Positions 9,226 to 18,776 of a stretch of DNA of 64,000 nucleotides are shown piece after piece. How positions within the stretch are numbered: position 1 is the first letter of the stretch; every line of letters starts with the position of its first letter. The stretch comes from an uncultured Campylobacter sp. (GTDB taxonomy: Bacteria > Campylobacterota > Campylobacteria > Campylobacterales > Campylobacteraceae), in the NCBI RefSeq assembly GCF_937980635.1, contig NZ_CALJPG010000020.1, positions 62,001-126,000 of the forward strand, given 5' to 3'. Under the pieces are notes generated by a model. The model made no database searches. It saw only the letters and a list, made by a program, of their open reading frames with translations, and was not told the origin of the DNA. The position numbers were made by a program, and so were the translations under genes.

Positions 9226-9531
9226 CTACTTAACGTGCTTCATAGTCCTCGTAAATTCTGGGCTATGATCTTTTGATAGTACCAACAAAGAATATAAAAC
9301 TAAAATTACACCAATAAAAATAAGAAAAACACTTATGAGTCCAAAATCATATTTAATAAAACTATATAACCCTAAGACAAAAGCCCCTATGCCAATTAAA
9401 AAAACTATAAACCACGATCTTTGATAAGAGATCTCCGCTTGACATCCACTGCATACGATTGCTCCGTATTTGATGTCGTCTTTGCCACAAAATGGGCACA
9501 TTAAATGATCCGGATGTTCATTCTCTGCCAT
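9226..9531 (-). CDS. Small membrane protein with N-terminal zinc ribbon
   Basis: A 101-aa protein with a zinc-ribbon-type cysteine quartet, C12/C15 (CPFC) and C27/C30 (CSGC), followed by two membrane segments at about residues 40-58 and 66-86. Such short zinc-ribbon membrane proteins are widespread and mostly uncharacterised, so no function is assigned. A TAAAGGAGAAA ribosome site lies just upstream of the ATG. It sits directly downstream of the rpsF-ssb-rpsR operon but beyond that operon's terminator. Confidence 0.7.
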   Translation of the reverse strand: MAENEHPDHLMCPFCGKDDIKYGAIVCSGCQAEISYQRSWFIVFLIGIGAFVLGLYSFIKYDFGLISVFLIFIGVILVLYSLLVLSKDHSPEFTRTMKHVK

Positions 9532-9618
9532 AATTTCTCCTTTAAAAAAATATGATGAAATTATATATTGATATTATAAGGGTGAACTTAAAATTTTAAA
9601 ATTTAAAGTTTAAAAGAG

Positions 9619-9647
9619 AATTTTAGCGGCTTTGCACCGCTAAAATT
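9619..9647 (-). terminator. Terminator of the rpsF-ssb-rpsR operon
   Basis: An 11-bp perfect stem (AATTTTAGCGG with CCGCTAAAATT) around a 7-base loop overlaps the rpsR stop. Read leftward, it is followed by a T-rich stretch (TTCTCTTTT), as expected for an intrinsic terminator. Confidence 0.75.
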
Positions 9648-9907
9648 TAAAGATTTTCGAATGGATTTACGACCACGTCTTTGCGATCAACGATGTAAGG
9701 TATAAGGGCTGCTTGGCGCGCGCGTTTGATAGCCTTTTCTACCATCTCTTGGTATTTTTTGCTGGTGCCGGTTAAGCGACGCGGCATAATCTTAAAGCGC
9801 TCGCTTAAGCAGTGCTTTAGCAGCGCCGTGTCCTTATAATCGATAAATTCGATCTTTGCCTCCGTAAATTTGCAATACTTCCTAGTATATTTTCTCTTAT
9901 CTGCCAT
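9647..9907 (-). CDS. rpsR: 30S ribosomal protein S18
   Basis: 86-aa small-subunit protein that pairs with S6 on the platform. The sequence [17 protein letters not shown] followed by [13 protein letters not shown] is diagnostic for S18. Last gene of the rpsF-ssb-rpsR operon; its stop lies inside the terminator stem. Confidence 0.97.
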   Translation of the reverse strand: MADKRKYTRKYCKFTEAKIEFIDYKDTALLKHCLSERFKIMPRRLTGTSKKYQEMVEKAIKRARQAALIPYIVDRKDVVVNPFENL

Positions 9908-9920
9908 GATTTTTCCTTAA

Positions 9921-10523
9921 TTAAAATGGGATCGTGTCGTTGCCGTCATCGTATTTATCGGCATCGACGTCGACTTCCGGAATCGTGCTTTCGTAACTCT
10001 GCTCTTTTTGTTTAGGCGCGTTGTAATCGTTTTTTGCGCCTCTTGAATTTGAGTTTTGTCTGTTAGCATAGCTATTTCCGCCGCCGTAATTACCACCGCC
10101 GCCATAGTTAGAATTTCCTCCGCCATAGCCGCCGGAGCTTCCGCCATAATTGCCGCCCTCATAATTACCGCCTTGATTATAGCCGCCGCTTCCACCTTGA
10201 TTGCTTCCTAGCATCTCCATCGTATCTACGCTGATGGAGTGCTTGCTTCGGTTCTGTCCATTTTGATCTTGCCACTGATCTAGCTTTAAGCGGCCTTCGA
10301 TCAAAATTTTACTGCCTTTTCGCAAGTATTGGTTTGCGATCTCGGCCGTACGACCGAAAAAATCTATGTCTATAAAGCACGTTTCTTCGCGTTTCTCGCC
10401 GTTTGAGCTATTGTATCTGCGTGTGACGGCGATGCCGGTTTTGCCTACGGCGGTACCCGTTTGCAGATATCTAAGCTCAATATCTCGAGTCAAATTACCT
10501 ACCAAAACTACTTTATTGAACAT
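9921..10523 (-). CDS. ssb: Single-stranded DNA-binding protein
   Basis: Bacterial SSB protecting single strands at forks and recruiting repair proteins. The N-terminal OB fold (residues 1 to about 110) begins with FNKVVLVGNLTRDIELR and contains the expected FIDIDFFGRTAEI segment. A long Gly/Asn/Tyr-rich linker (about 115-160) follows, and the protein ends in the acidic tip DDGNDTIPF that binds partner proteins. At 200 aa it is on the long side because of the linker. It lies between rpsF and rpsR, the usual arrangement. Confidence 0.96.
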   Translation of the reverse strand: MFNKVVLVGNLTRDIELRYLQTGTAVGKTGIAVTRRYNSSNGEKREETCFIDIDFFGRTAEIANQYLRKGSKILIEGRLKLDQWQDQNGQNRSKHSISVDTMEMLGSNQGGSGGYNQGGNYEGGNYGGSSGGYGGGNSNYGGGGNYGGGNSYANRQNSNSRGAKNDYNAPKQKEQSYESTIPEVDVDADKYDDGNDTIPF

Positions 10524-10533
10524 ATTTTATCCT

Positions 10534-10947
10534 TTATTCGCCCTCTTTGGCTTCTTCTTCAGGCTCTTTTGGCTCTACCGGCGCTTTTGGCTCGCGCTCT
10601 TTTTTCGCAGGGCTTAGTTTGATACCTTTGCTTAGCTTATCCCAAGCGGAAATTTCACGCTTAGTCTCATATTTGACGGTCAAAAATCTAATGATATCTT
10701 CGGTGATGCGCAGATTTCTAACAAGTTCGGAGATCAAGCTCGGCTCGGCCTTAAAATAGATTACGAAATAAACTCCGCGCTCATATTTGTCGATCTTATA
10801 GGCTAGCTTTCTAGCGCCCATTTCGATTACGGAAGCGATCTCTCCGCCGTTTTTGGTTATGATTTCTTTGACGAAATCGACTTTTGTTTTAACTTCATCG
10901 TCGGTAAGCGTGGGCTTAACGATGAATAAAACCTCGTAGTTTCTCAT
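10534..10947 (-). CDS. rpsF: 30S ribosomal protein S6
   Basis: Small-subunit protein that binds S18. The start [14 protein letters not shown] and the segment [19 protein letters not shown] are typical. Residues about 110-137 form a Pro/Lys/Glu-rich tail, longer than in many S6 proteins. First gene of the operon; a GGAGAA ribosome site precedes the ATG. Confidence 0.95.
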   Translation of the reverse strand: MRNYEVLFIVKPTLTDDEVKTKVDFVKEIITKNGGEIASVIEMGARKLAYKIDKYERGVYFVIYFKAEPSLISELVRNLRITEDIIRFLTVKYETKREISAWDKLSKGIKLSPAKKEREPKAPVEPKEPEEEAKEGE

Positions 10948-11031
10948 AAATTCTCCTTATGGATTTTAGCTCGCAAACGGTGTCTGCGGGCAAGGATTTT
11001 GCAAAAAATGCGAGAGGATATTACTAAAATT

Positions 11032-12036
11032 TCACTTAATATTTGCTTTTTGCCCGAGCGAACTTAACAGCATGCGCTGCAACCTCAAAAACGACGCGAG
11101 CAAAAGCTCATCCTTTGCCGCGTTCTTTTCACTTTTGAGTTCAAATTCCAAATCGTTTAAGTGAGCAAAAATTTTATAAAACGTCCGCGTAGAAAAGCTA
11201 GTGGCGTAGCGCTGCATCTGTGCGGTCACGGAAGGGGGCGGCTGGTAGCCTAAAACTGCCTTAAAATCAAATCTGCCGTTTATTTTCACGTAAGCGTGCA
11301 GGCGAAAAATTCTATAAATCAGGCGGTAGAAATAATTTATCAGCTCCATCTCGTTGTATCCGCCACCCAGAGCCATTTTGTAAAAATCTACGCGAAAATC
11401 GCAAAGGCTGAAAATTTTATCGAAAAGCTCGTCGTAGCTCACCTCGCTAAGACCATAAACCATCAAATTTACGTTTTGCAGGCTAAGCTCAAGCCCCAAA
11501 CTTGCAAATTTTTCTATCTCGCTCGCGCTTAGGCTCAGGCTTTCGTTGTGGATGGCATAGATCCTGCTAAGCGCGGCAGTATTTGCAAAAAGCCCGCACA
11601 TCTCGCATTTTTGCGCAAGCAGCGCTATGGCTTCGTTTACGCCCGAGGGTTTGAAAAATCTAACCTCGTTTCGTTCAAATTCTTTGATAAAATCCGCGCT
11701 CACCGAAATTTCGCTATCGTTTAGCTCGTAGATCAGATGATTATTCGCGTCAGACTTACACAGCGCGATGAGCCTTCGCAGCTCCTCCTTTTTGATGAGC
11801 GAGGCGGTTTTGATATGAAGCGTATTGCTGCCGCCGAAAAGCGAGGGCTCTAAAAAGCTTCGCGCCGCGTCAAAATCATACTCCAAAAAATACAAACTCA
11901 AAAAATTTTCCGCGGCGTAAATTTGCTTCAGGCGCTGCGCGTAAAGCTCATTTGAAAAATCGTCTCCACCGCGCAAAAGCACGAAATTCGGCACTCTGCC
12001 GCTTGCGATAAGCCCGTCGAATTCTTTCCTATACAT
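11032..12036 (-). CDS. holA: DNA polymerase III delta subunit
   Basis: Clamp-loader delta subunit, which opens the sliding clamp. At 334 aa the length fits the epsilonproteobacterial protein. The N-terminal stretch FVLLRGGDDFSNELYAQRL resembles the family's start, and the C-terminal helical part (LNDLEFELKSEKNAAKDELL) matches its collar domain pattern. The assignment is supported by its position directly downstream of rnr: the two share base 12036. Sequence conservation in this family is low. Confidence 0.85.
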   Translation of the reverse strand: MYRKEFDGLIASGRVPNFVLLRGGDDFSNELYAQRLKQIYAAENFLSLYFLEYDFDAARSFLEPSLFGGSNTLHIKTASLIKKEELRRLIALCKSDANNHLIYELNDSEISVSADFIKEFERNEVRFFKPSGVNEAIALLAQKCEMCGLFANTAALSRIYAIHNESLSLSASEIEKFASLGLELSLQNVNLMVYGLSEVSYDELFDKIFSLCDFRVDFYKMALGGGYNEMELINYFYRLIYRIFRLHAYVKINGRFDFKAVLGYQPPPSVTAQMQRYATSFSTRTFYKIFAHLNDLEFELKSEKNAAKDELLLASFLRLQRMLLSSLGQKANIK

Positions 12037-13958
12037 CAGATCTTCTTTACCACCCTGCCTAAAATCACTCCGCTAGCGATGTTTGCATCCGTAAGCTCTA
12101 CCAGCACGGGCGTTAAAATGTCGCCGGCGAAATTTGAAACGAAAATTTTAGCCCCCTTTAGCTTGTCGTCTAGCTTTGCGGTGACGGAATTTCCATTTTC
12201 GTCGATATAGCAGCGGAATTTTTTGCCCAAATTTTCCGCGGCCCAGCGCGCAAATTTTCGGTCCATAAAATCAAACGCGACCTTGTCCGCCTCGCGCTCT
12301 AGCTCGTTTAGCCGCGCGCACGTCGCGTCGATGTTTAAAAGCAGGTAATTATAAAATTTCTCATCCCCCCTCATCTGCGCCTTTAGCAATCGGTGCAAAA
12401 TGAGATCGGAATAGCGCCTGATCGGGCTTGTAAAGTGCGTGTAGTTATCAAATCCGAGCCCGAAATGCCCGCGCGATTCGGATGCGTACTCGGCGCGTTT
12501 TTGAGCCTTAATGATGAGCTTATCGACCTCCTCGCGTATCCCCATAGCATCGGCTTGCGCTTGGATTTCGCCGATCATCTTAGCAAGGTTGTTCTGATAC
12601 GGCGCGTCGATGCCGAACAGCGCCAGATCGTCAAGCAGCGCGTAAATTTTTTTAAGCTCCGCCGAGCCGTGATTTCTAAAAACGCCCCGCTCGATGCGCG
12701 CCGCAGCGGCTTTGTTGGCTAGCAGCATACAATCCTCTATGAGCTTGTGCGACGGAGTGTCGGTCTCAAAGCGAGTGGAGCTTATAAAACCGCGCTCATC
12801 AAGCGTGATGCGAAGCTCCTTGGTGCGGAAATCAAATCCGCGCTTCAGCCTCGCGCGGCGCAGTCGCTCGCAAATTTCATTAAGCGGCAAGAGCCAGCTT
12901 AAAATTTCAGGCTCGCACGCCTTGCGGGTGCGTAAAATTTCATCGACCTCGTCGTAATCGTAGCGGCGCTTTGATCTTATGATCGCTTCAAAAAGCTCCT
13001 GCTTTTGCGGGTTTAAATTTTCATCCAAAGCGATTTTAAAAACAAAGGCCAGCCTCGGCAGATCCGGCATCAGCGAGCAGATGTTTTCGCTAAGCTCGCG
13101 CGGTAGCATCGGCACGGATCTGTGCGGAAAATATATCGAAAAGCCGCGAAATTTCGCCTCCTTATCGATCGGCGAGTATTCGCTTACATATTCGCTCACG
13201 TCGGCGATCGCGACGTAAAGCGTGCGCTCTTTTACGTCAAAATAGATCGCGTCGTCGAAGTCTTTGGCGTCGATGGGATCGATAGTGCAAAAGGGCAGAT
13301 GCTGCAAATCTACACGCTGCGGATACAGCGCCTCGTCCACTTCGCCGCCGAAGCTCGCGGCTTGCTGCTTGCACGCTTCGTTAAATTCGTCGTTTTTATC
13401 GTAGATCGCTAAAGAAATTTTCTCATCGACGAAGGGATCGGATAAACTTCCAATCACCTCGGTGATCTCGTTCGTTAGATTATCAATCTTTAAAAGGGTG
13501 TTTGCGGGCAGCTGCTTTAGTGATTTTTGCGTGGCTTTGAGCGGATTTGCGAGGCCTGTTTTGACGTTCACGCCTAAAATTTCGCGCCCGAAGCTTTTGG
13601 TATAAACCACGCTCGTTAAAAACGCGGGCTTGACGCACATCAGCACTTTTGCGTGCAGGCGGGACTTTCTTGAGCTTAAAATTTTTGCTAGGATCAGATC
13701 GCCCAGATGCACGCCGCTTAAATATCTGTTTTCGATGATGAGATCTGCCTTGAAGCGATCGTCGAAGCTTTGCAGATAGCCCGTGCCGTCGCGCGCGATG
13801 TCGAGCCTGCCGAAAACATAGCCGTCGTTCAGATAGAGCTTGCCCTTGTGCGCGCTGATAGCACCGATATTTAAGAGGTTGCGCACGAGCTCCTTTTGCT
13901 CGCCGCTGAGATCCTTTTCAAATACGCCCGAGTTAAAGGCGCGCAGGAACTCTTTCAT
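12036..13958 (-). CDS. rnr: Ribonuclease R (RNB-family exoribonuclease)
   Basis: Processive 3'-5' exoribonuclease that degrades structured RNA. The 640-aa protein has the RNB catalytic signature DPIDAKDFDDAIYFD near residue 225, whose aspartates bind the metals, and the later segment GLGFDNYTHFTSPIRRYSDL. A shortened S1-like domain closes the protein. It is shorter than E. coli RNase R, as is usual in this group. The start overlaps the upstream HDOD-like gene by four bases. Confidence 0.93.
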   Translation of the reverse strand: MKEFLRAFNSGVFEKDLSGEQKELVRNLLNIGAISAHKGKLYLNDGYVFGRLDIARDGTGYLQSFDDRFKADLIIENRYLSGVHLGDLILAKILSSRKSRLHAKVLMCVKPAFLTSVVYTKSFGREILGVNVKTGLANPLKATQKSLKQLPANTLLKIDNLTNEITEVIGSLSDPFVDEKISLAIYDKNDEFNEACKQQAASFGGEVDEALYPQRVDLQHLPFCTIDPIDAKDFDDAIYFDVKERTLYVAIADVSEYVSEYSPIDKEAKFRGFSIYFPHRSVPMLPRELSENICSLMPDLPRLAFVFKIALDENLNPQKQELFEAIIRSKRRYDYDEVDEILRTRKACEPEILSWLLPLNEICERLRRARLKRGFDFRTKELRITLDERGFISSTRFETDTPSHKLIEDCMLLANKAAAARIERGVFRNHGSAELKKIYALLDDLALFGIDAPYQNNLAKMIGEIQAQADAMGIREEVDKLIIKAQKRAEYASESRGHFGLGFDNYTHFTSPIRRYSDLILHRLLKAQMRGDEKFYNYLLLNIDATCARLNELEREADKVAFDFMDRKFARWAAENLGKKFRCYIDENGNSVTAKLDDKLKGAKIFVSNFAGDILTPVLVELTDANIASGVILGRVVKKI

Positions 13959-15199
13959 ATCGAAATTTCGCCTTTCGCCTCTAAAAACGCCTCCTGCTCG
14001 AAGCCAAACTCGACTAGTAAATTTAAAGCGTTGTCGATGCTAAGCTCGTCGAAGTGATGGTAGATATTGACCGCGGTTTTGGCGATCTTTAGCATCGCGT
14101 AGCGGGATTTGTTCTCAAAAGGCACGTCGTCCGGGGCGTTTGAATACAGCGCGTCCTGCGCGATCTGCTCTAGCCCAAAATGCGCAAATAGCACGTGCGA
14201 GACGCTCTCGCGGTTCGTGCCGCAAAATTTCATCTCCACGTCGGTAAAATCCTGCGGAAAGATCGAGCCCTTGATGGCATGATAAAATTCCTCCGCCTTG
14301 CCCGCCGCGCACACCTGCTCGTCGATAAAAACCCGCCCGAACTCCACCAAAATCACGCTTGAAAGGATACTTTGCTCTATCTGCGGATAGGATTTGATCC
14401 ACGAAAACATAAGTAGATTTCGCAGCAGCGAGACCTGCGTGAGCTTTTCGCGATCGATGCGATACGCCTGCAGGCTCGGCTTTAGCATCTCGTCAAATAT
14501 CGCGAATAGAAAAAACGCCCGCATCTGCTCGCGCCCGTAAAGCTCAAAAGCTCGCTGTAAATTTAGCGTCTTTGATGTCGCGGCGCCCTGCTCTTGTCTC
14601 TGCTCCTGCGCTCTGCCCCATTCTTGCTCCTGTTTTTGCTGCTGCGCTTGCCCCTGCTTTTGTATCGGTTCTCGCCTATGCGCTCGTTCAGCTTGCGCGG
14701 AAATGCTCGAACCTGGCGCGCAATCGGCTCTTGCAGCGGCGTGCTGGTTTTGCCGCTGCGTATCGCTCGCGGCCTGCGAGGGGTTAAATTTAAAATTCCT
14801 GTCACTGCAGTTCGCGCCGTTTGCGTCATTTGAATGATTAAATTTAAGACTATCGCCCTGCCCTGCTAAGTCTGCGCCTTTTTGCTCGCTAGAGGTACAC
14901 TCGTTTTGCCGCCACTCGTTTGCGGCGTCTTGCAAGCTGTGTTCTATGGGCTTTGCGCCTTGTAGATCGCGCCGCTCATCCGCAGCAGCAAAATTTTGCC
15001 TCGCGAGCCCTTCGGCGCTAAATTTAGACAAACCGCAAAAGGCCAAATCTAAAATTTTATCCGCAAGAGGGGCGTTTTTTGAAATTTGCAAAGCGAGCCT
15101 GGCGTCCGGAACATCCGCGTCAAACGATGCTAAAATTTTTAAAATTTCATCACTAAAACCCGCGAGTGCGCCTATTTTTTGGGTTATAAATTTATTCAT
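13955..15199 (-). CDS. HDOD-domain-like protein with inserted Gln/Glu-rich region
   Basis: The N-terminal pattern (ITQKIGALAGFSDEILKILA, later ALQISKNAPLADKILDLA) matches the opening helices of HDOD domains, which in epsilonproteobacteria occur in signalling proteins of unclear role. Between about residues 85 and 225 the domain is interrupted by low-complexity sequence rich in Gln, Glu and Ala. The C-terminal half (EQMRAFFLFAIFDEMLKPSL onward) resumes as a helical fold with NLLMFSW and YHHFDELS. I chose ATG 15199 because HDOD homology begins there; a GTG at 15232 would add 11 residues. It overlaps rnr (ATGA). Confidence 0.7.
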   Translation of the reverse strand: MNKFITQKIGALAGFSDEILKILASFDADVPDARLALQISKNAPLADKILDLAFCGLSKFSAEGLARQNFAAADERRDLQGAKPIEHSLQDAANEWRQNECTSSEQKGADLAGQGDSLKFNHSNDANGANCSDRNFKFNPSQAASDTQRQNQHAAARADCAPGSSISAQAERAHRREPIQKQGQAQQQKQEQEWGRAQEQRQEQGAATSKTLNLQRAFELYGREQMRAFFLFAIFDEMLKPSLQAYRIDREKLTQVSLLRNLLMFSWIKSYPQIEQSILSSVILVEFGRVFIDEQVCAAGKAEEFYHAIKGSIFPQDFTDVEMKFCGTNRESVSHVLFAHFGLEQIAQDALYSNAPDDVPFENKSRYAMLKIAKTAVNIYHHFDELSIDNALNLLVEFGFEQEAFLEAKGEISI

Positions 15200-15232
15200 T
15201 TTGAAAAGCCGTTCAATATAAATTTCGCACAA

Positions 15233-15664
15233 TCATATCAAATTTTAACTCAAATTGCAAAGCAAAACGCCGCTGCTGCGTCTAAATTCCGCTTCGACTC
15301 GCGAAGCTTTTAAGCGCTTTTTTTGCGTTTGAAAATCGCAGATCAACCTACCTGTTTATCGTGACGGCAAAACTAAAATTTCATCCGCCGTTTTATAAAA
15401 TCTTAATCCCCTTTCGTATAGAATGCATCGAAATTCCATTTATAAAGAGTCCAATGTAAACAGGAGCTTGAAGAGCTAAAAAGACTTAAAAACCGAAAAT
15501 AATTTTAAGATGCTCAAGCTAATTTTAAAATTTCACATAAATTCAAGCAGATGAATTTATGTGAAATTTAATGACGAGCTAAGATATAGAGCAATAAAAT
15601 ATTGCTACTAAAAAAGTTCTTTGGGCTTTACAAATTTGCATATGTATTTTTATAAGGGTTAGAT
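15233..15664. other. Intergenic stretch before the accessory region, with a palindrome
   Basis: No gene is visible. The stretch marks a shift from GC-richer core sequence to the AT-rich accessory block and holds the 18-bp inverted repeat at 15528-15569. Confidence 0.6.
15528..15569. repeat. 18-bp perfect inverted repeat
   Basis: The arms 15528-15545 (AAATTTCACATAAATTCA) and 15552-15569 are exact reverse complements around a six-base spacer. There is no T tract on either side, so it is not an obvious terminator. It may be a protein-binding site or a trace of a mobile element at the edge of the accessory block. Confidence 0.8.
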
Positions 15665-16684
15665 ATGCGCAGTATAGTATTTCTTTTCATAATGCCCGCT
15701 TTTTTTACCATAAGCTTTTTTGTTGCCCTAATCGCCCCTAAAGGCAAACGCAAACGTTTTTGGCTTTTTGTTTGGTTTGTCGTATTTTTCGGTGACGGAT
15801 TTATAGTTTCTGCCATATTTCACTGCTACGGATATTTATACGGCAAGATAAACGTCTACGAAAAGCCAGCTATCAGAGCATATTATGCCGGAGAAAAGAA
15901 ATTTGATAGGTGGTTTCCGGTTTTAGATGATAATAATGACAGAGACTATACGGTCGATACAGCTTTCAAGGTATTGATAAACGGAAATTTGGACTATATA
16001 GATTACAAGGTCAAAGCAGAAAATAGTCCCAATAACGGTAAATATTTTAGGGTTTACGTCGATGATAACACTTCAAAAGAGTGCTTCCTCTCTCCTGACC
16101 GAACATTAAGAAATTTTTCAAAAAACGTCTCAATACCGTATAAAGAAATGGTTAAATTTCTAAACGATCTACAGCCAAATAATGAAAGCGAAGATAAAAT
16201 AGCCAAAGAGATAAAATCGTTGCTTGATGGCGCAAACATCTCAGAGACTGATTTGAAACGAAAAGCGACCGAAATATTAAGATATATAAAATACGATGTA
16301 AAAGAGCTTCAAGAAATTTATAAAGACAAATGCGTAGCTCGCAAAGAAATCTCCAAAGATGAGATATCGGATATCGAAATAAAAATAAGATATAAGTATG
16401 ACGATATTAAAGAGGAACCCAGCATAAAAACAATCTTTGATAACATGCTTGATATGGGATTTAATTACGGTGGACTAATAAAAGACAGAAATACAGGCGA
16501 GATACTAGCCGACAACACATACATCTATGAGTATTATCACTCTTGGATACTTCAGGCTTTTGTGAGTGCTTTGGGACAAGAATCAAATGACTCTTTTAGA
16601 TTGTGTAACAAAAATGAAACTAATTCAATAGAAAAGTGTAATCAAAAGATGATAGAGGAATTCTTTAGAAAGGATAAAAAATGA
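15665..16684 (+). CDS. Unknown membrane-anchored protein, 339 aa
   Basis: Not recognised. Two hydrophobic segments at the N-terminus (about residues 2-23 and 31-56) are separated by a basic loop (PKGKRKR). The remaining 280 residues are hydrophilic and Lys/Asp/Glu/Asn-rich and probably lie on one side of the membrane. An AAGGG ribosome site precedes the ATG at a good distance. Codon use is strongly AT-rich relative to the rnr region, pointing to acquisition by transfer. It is translationally coupled to the following 23-codon stub (ATGA overlap). Confidence 0.65.
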   Translation: MRSIVFLFIMPAFFTISFFVALIAPKGKRKRFWLFVWFVVFFGDGFIVSAIFHCYGYLYGKINVYEKPAIRAYYAGEKKFDRWFPVLDDNNDRDYTVDTAFKVLINGNLDYIDYKVKAENSPNNGKYFRVYVDDNTSKECFLSPDRTLRNFSKNVSIPYKEMVKFLNDLQPNNESEDKIAKEIKSLLDGANISETDLKRKATEILRYIKYDVKELQEIYKDKCVARKEISKDEISDIEIKIRYKYDDIKEEPSIKTIFDNMLDMGFNYGGLIKDRNTGEILADNTYIYEYYHSWILQAFVSALGQESNDSFRLCNKNETNSIEKCNQKMIEEFFRKDKK

Positions 16685-16752
16685 GAAAGTTTGAGGCGCT
16701 AAAAACATATGCAGAGCTAGCATGGGCGGGGTATAGGGGATTGAACAATTAA
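16681..16752 (+). pseudogene. 23-codon stub, probable truncated start of a larger protein
   Basis: A well-placed start (AAAGGATAAAAA then ATG, overlapping the upstream stop as ATGA) opens a frame of only 23 codons, beginning MRKFEALKTYAELAWAGYRG, before TAA. This looks like the N-terminus of large Campylobacter surface or RTX-like proteins that, from memory, begin with a similar Tyr-Ala-Glu-Leu-Ala stretch. About 200 non-coding bases follow. Interpretation as a remnant is inference. Confidence 0.4.
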
Positions 16753-16906
16753 CAAGCTACGGTAAAAAAAGACTGCCATGGATTTTGGGTTTAACCGAGG
16801 GCTAATTCAGATCAAACAGATCCAAATATCAAATTTGCAAATTTAAATTTACTTGTTGTTTGAATTCAAAAGCAATAGCAAGTTTAAATTTGTAAATTCA
16901 TAAAAT

Positions 16907-16925
16907 TCAGTATCAGCGATACTGA
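16907..16925. promoter_or_regulatory. Small perfect inverted repeat upstream of the accessory operon
   Basis: TCAGTATC and GATACTGA flank a three-base centre (AGC), about 45 bases before the GTG start of the next gene. It may be an operator. A looser AT-rich inverted repeat lies just upstream (about 16837-16900). Confidence 0.4.
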
Positions 16926-16968
16926 CCGATATTGAATTTAAAATGAAATTGTATAAAAAGGATGAAAG

Positions 16969-17673
16969 GTGGATAATGATGTTTTTAATAAAAACAAGAA
17001 TTTAAGGGATTATGACAAAGAGCCGATTGTTATAAAAGATTACAAACCACAAGTAAATTTGATTGGTATATTTTTAATGATTTTAGCTTTTATTATTTTG
17101 TGTATCGCAAAACCAGAAAAAGTCAATGGTTTTACGATTTTATCTCTTATGGTAGCAATTCCTTACATTATGAAATTTTTGGGCAAAAATTATTTTATTC
17201 TGAAAAATGAAATGATAAGCCAAATTAAAAATGATAAATCTTTTGATTTTATGCAAGTAAAAAATATTAAAAATGTTAAATTTAGCGTTGATTTTAGAGA
17301 TGGAAGCGAACAAATTTCACTAGTTGCCAAAATTTTACTTTTGATTATTATTTCTACATACATATACGCAATTTTTGCATTTAATGAGCCTATTATTTTG
17401 TTTTTTATTTTTGCACTTATCGTTGTATTTTATGCAATTCCAAAAATCATAACTCATACAATAAATGGTGGCAAAATCAATGATAGCGTTTATGATTGTC
17501 TTACCATTTACAGCAAAAATGGAAAAGTGATGAATATTATGATTTGCAACGACAAAGAATTTAAAGAATTTAAAAAATACTTTTTAGAAAATGTGAAATT
17601 AAATATTTCAAATGCTAAAACTAGCTTTGGAATTTTTGATAAAAATTTTTATAACACAAGGAGCGAACGATGA
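16969..17673 (+). CDS. Unknown multi-pass membrane protein, 234 aa
   Basis: Begins with GTG behind an AAAGGATGAAAG ribosome site. Two hydrophobic pairs are visible, about residues 25-43 and 49-64, then 123-140 and 143-160, with basic and Asn-rich loops. The fold looks like a PH-like or photosystem-style membrane protein, but I do not recognise a family. Its stop overlaps the start of the RTX-type gene (ATGA), so the two are coexpressed. By position it could be an accessory or immunity partner of that protein; this is inference only. Confidence 0.65.
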   Translation: MDNDVFNKNKNLRDYDKEPIVIKDYKPQVNLIGIFLMILAFIILCIAKPEKVNGFTILSLMVAIPYIMKFLGKNYFILKNEMISQIKNDKSFDFMQVKNIKNVKFSVDFRDGSEQISLVAKILLLIIISTYIYAIFAFNEPIILFFIFALIVVFYAIPKIITHTINGGKINDSVYDCLTIYSKNGKVMNIMICNDKEFKEFKKYFLENVKLNISNAKTSFGIFDKNFYNTRSER

Positions 17674-18776
17674 ATTCAACAGGTAGCAGAGAAGCGAAAG
17701 CAAGAGTTGCTTTGGATAAAGCTGAAAAAAATATTATTGAAAAATTTACTAAATTCAATCTTTCTGAAAATAGTAAAGATAATTTAGAAAATATTCGTAA
17801 AATGTGGAATAGTGCAAGCAGTGGTTATAGTATTGCTGCAAATTTCACTGATATACCCGAAAAGATTTTAAAAAGCAAAGCTAGGGCTATTGTTTTGTTT
17901 GTAGAAACCGCAGCAGGAAATGTGTTAATTGATAGTACTATGGGTGAAAGCAAAATGAAACAAATGGTTGGGGCGTTAGGAGATGCAATTATTGCTGGTG
18001 CGGCATTATTGACACCGCAAGGTTGGATAATTACTGGTGTAAATTTGGCATTATCTCTTGTTGATTGGGATTTGGGAAGTATATTTAAGAAAATATATGG
18101 AGAAGATAACAATAATATAAATATTACCTCAAATGGCTTTATAGAAGTTAGGAATAATGATAGTTCTATTTATACAAGACCATTATCGACACAAGCTAGA
18201 AAAATTTTAAACATTAATGGTGAGCCAAGTGGTTCTATATTTGGCGATAGGAAAGGCGATATATTGTTCGGCAGTAGTGGAGATGACTTGCTTCAAGGCA
18301 GAAGCGGAAATGATTTACTATTAGGCGGAGCCGGCTATGATACATACTTTACCGACGGCAAAGACACTATAAGAGATGAGGATGGAAAAGGTCAGGTATA
18401 TTTTTATGGTCGCAAACTAACAGACGGCACTCAAATAGAAAAAGGCTCAAACATATATAAAACAAAAGACAATATAAAATATGAACTAATTGATAATAAG
18501 CTTATAGTAAATGATAGCCTTATTATAGAAGACTTTAATCCATACCAAGAGTGTCTTGACATAACCCTACACAAAGCAGATGAGATAGCAGTAAATGTAT
18601 CAAATGCAAATGCAGTAGAAAAAGCAGGAAAGATGAATTTTACAATCTCACTTAGTAGAGAGCTAAGGGAGGGTGAATTTGTAAAAGTAACCATACCTGC
18701 CATAAACGGCAATGAAGCAAAAACTTATATGTTTATGCACCATAGCAACCCAAACTATACGCTAGGAGCAGCATAG
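17670..18776 (+). CDS. RTX-type calcium-binding protein, short or truncated
   Basis: A 368-aa protein. Residues about 110-135 are hydrophobic (ALGDAIIAGAALLTPQGWII), as in pore- or membrane-interacting domains. Residues about 190-225 contain three hemolysin-type nonapeptide repeats (GDRKGDILF, GSSGDDLLQ, RSGNDLLLGGAGYDTYF), which bind calcium in type I-secreted proteins. The C-terminal 60 residues (VSNANAVEKAGKMNFTISLS) resemble the start of a Calx-beta-like repeat and then stop. Much larger relatives exist in Campylobacter, so this is probably a shortened copy. No secretion ABC transporter is present nearby. Confidence 0.7.
   Translation: MNSTGSREAKARVALDKAEKNIIEKFTKFNLSENSKDNLENIRKMWNSASSGYSIAANFTDIPEKILKSKARAIVLFVETAAGNVLIDSTMGESKMKQMVGALGDAIIAGAALLTPQGWIITGVNLALSLVDWDLGSIFKKIYGEDNNNINITSNGFIEVRNNDSSIYTRPLSTQARKILNINGEPSGSIFGDRKGDILFGSSGDDLLQGRSGNDLLLGGAGYDTYFTDGKDTIRDEDGKGQVYFYGRKLTDGTQIEKGSNIYKTKDNIKYELIDNKLIVNDSLIIEDFNPYQECLDITLHKADEIAVNVSNANAVEKAGKMNFTISLSRELREGEFVKVTIPAINGNEAKTYMFMHHSNPNYTLGAA

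Noticed and set aside
9917..10195. 92-codon frame overlapping ssb
   Set aside because: It is out of frame with SSB and its Ala/Met/Ile repeats derive from the Gly-rich linker codons.
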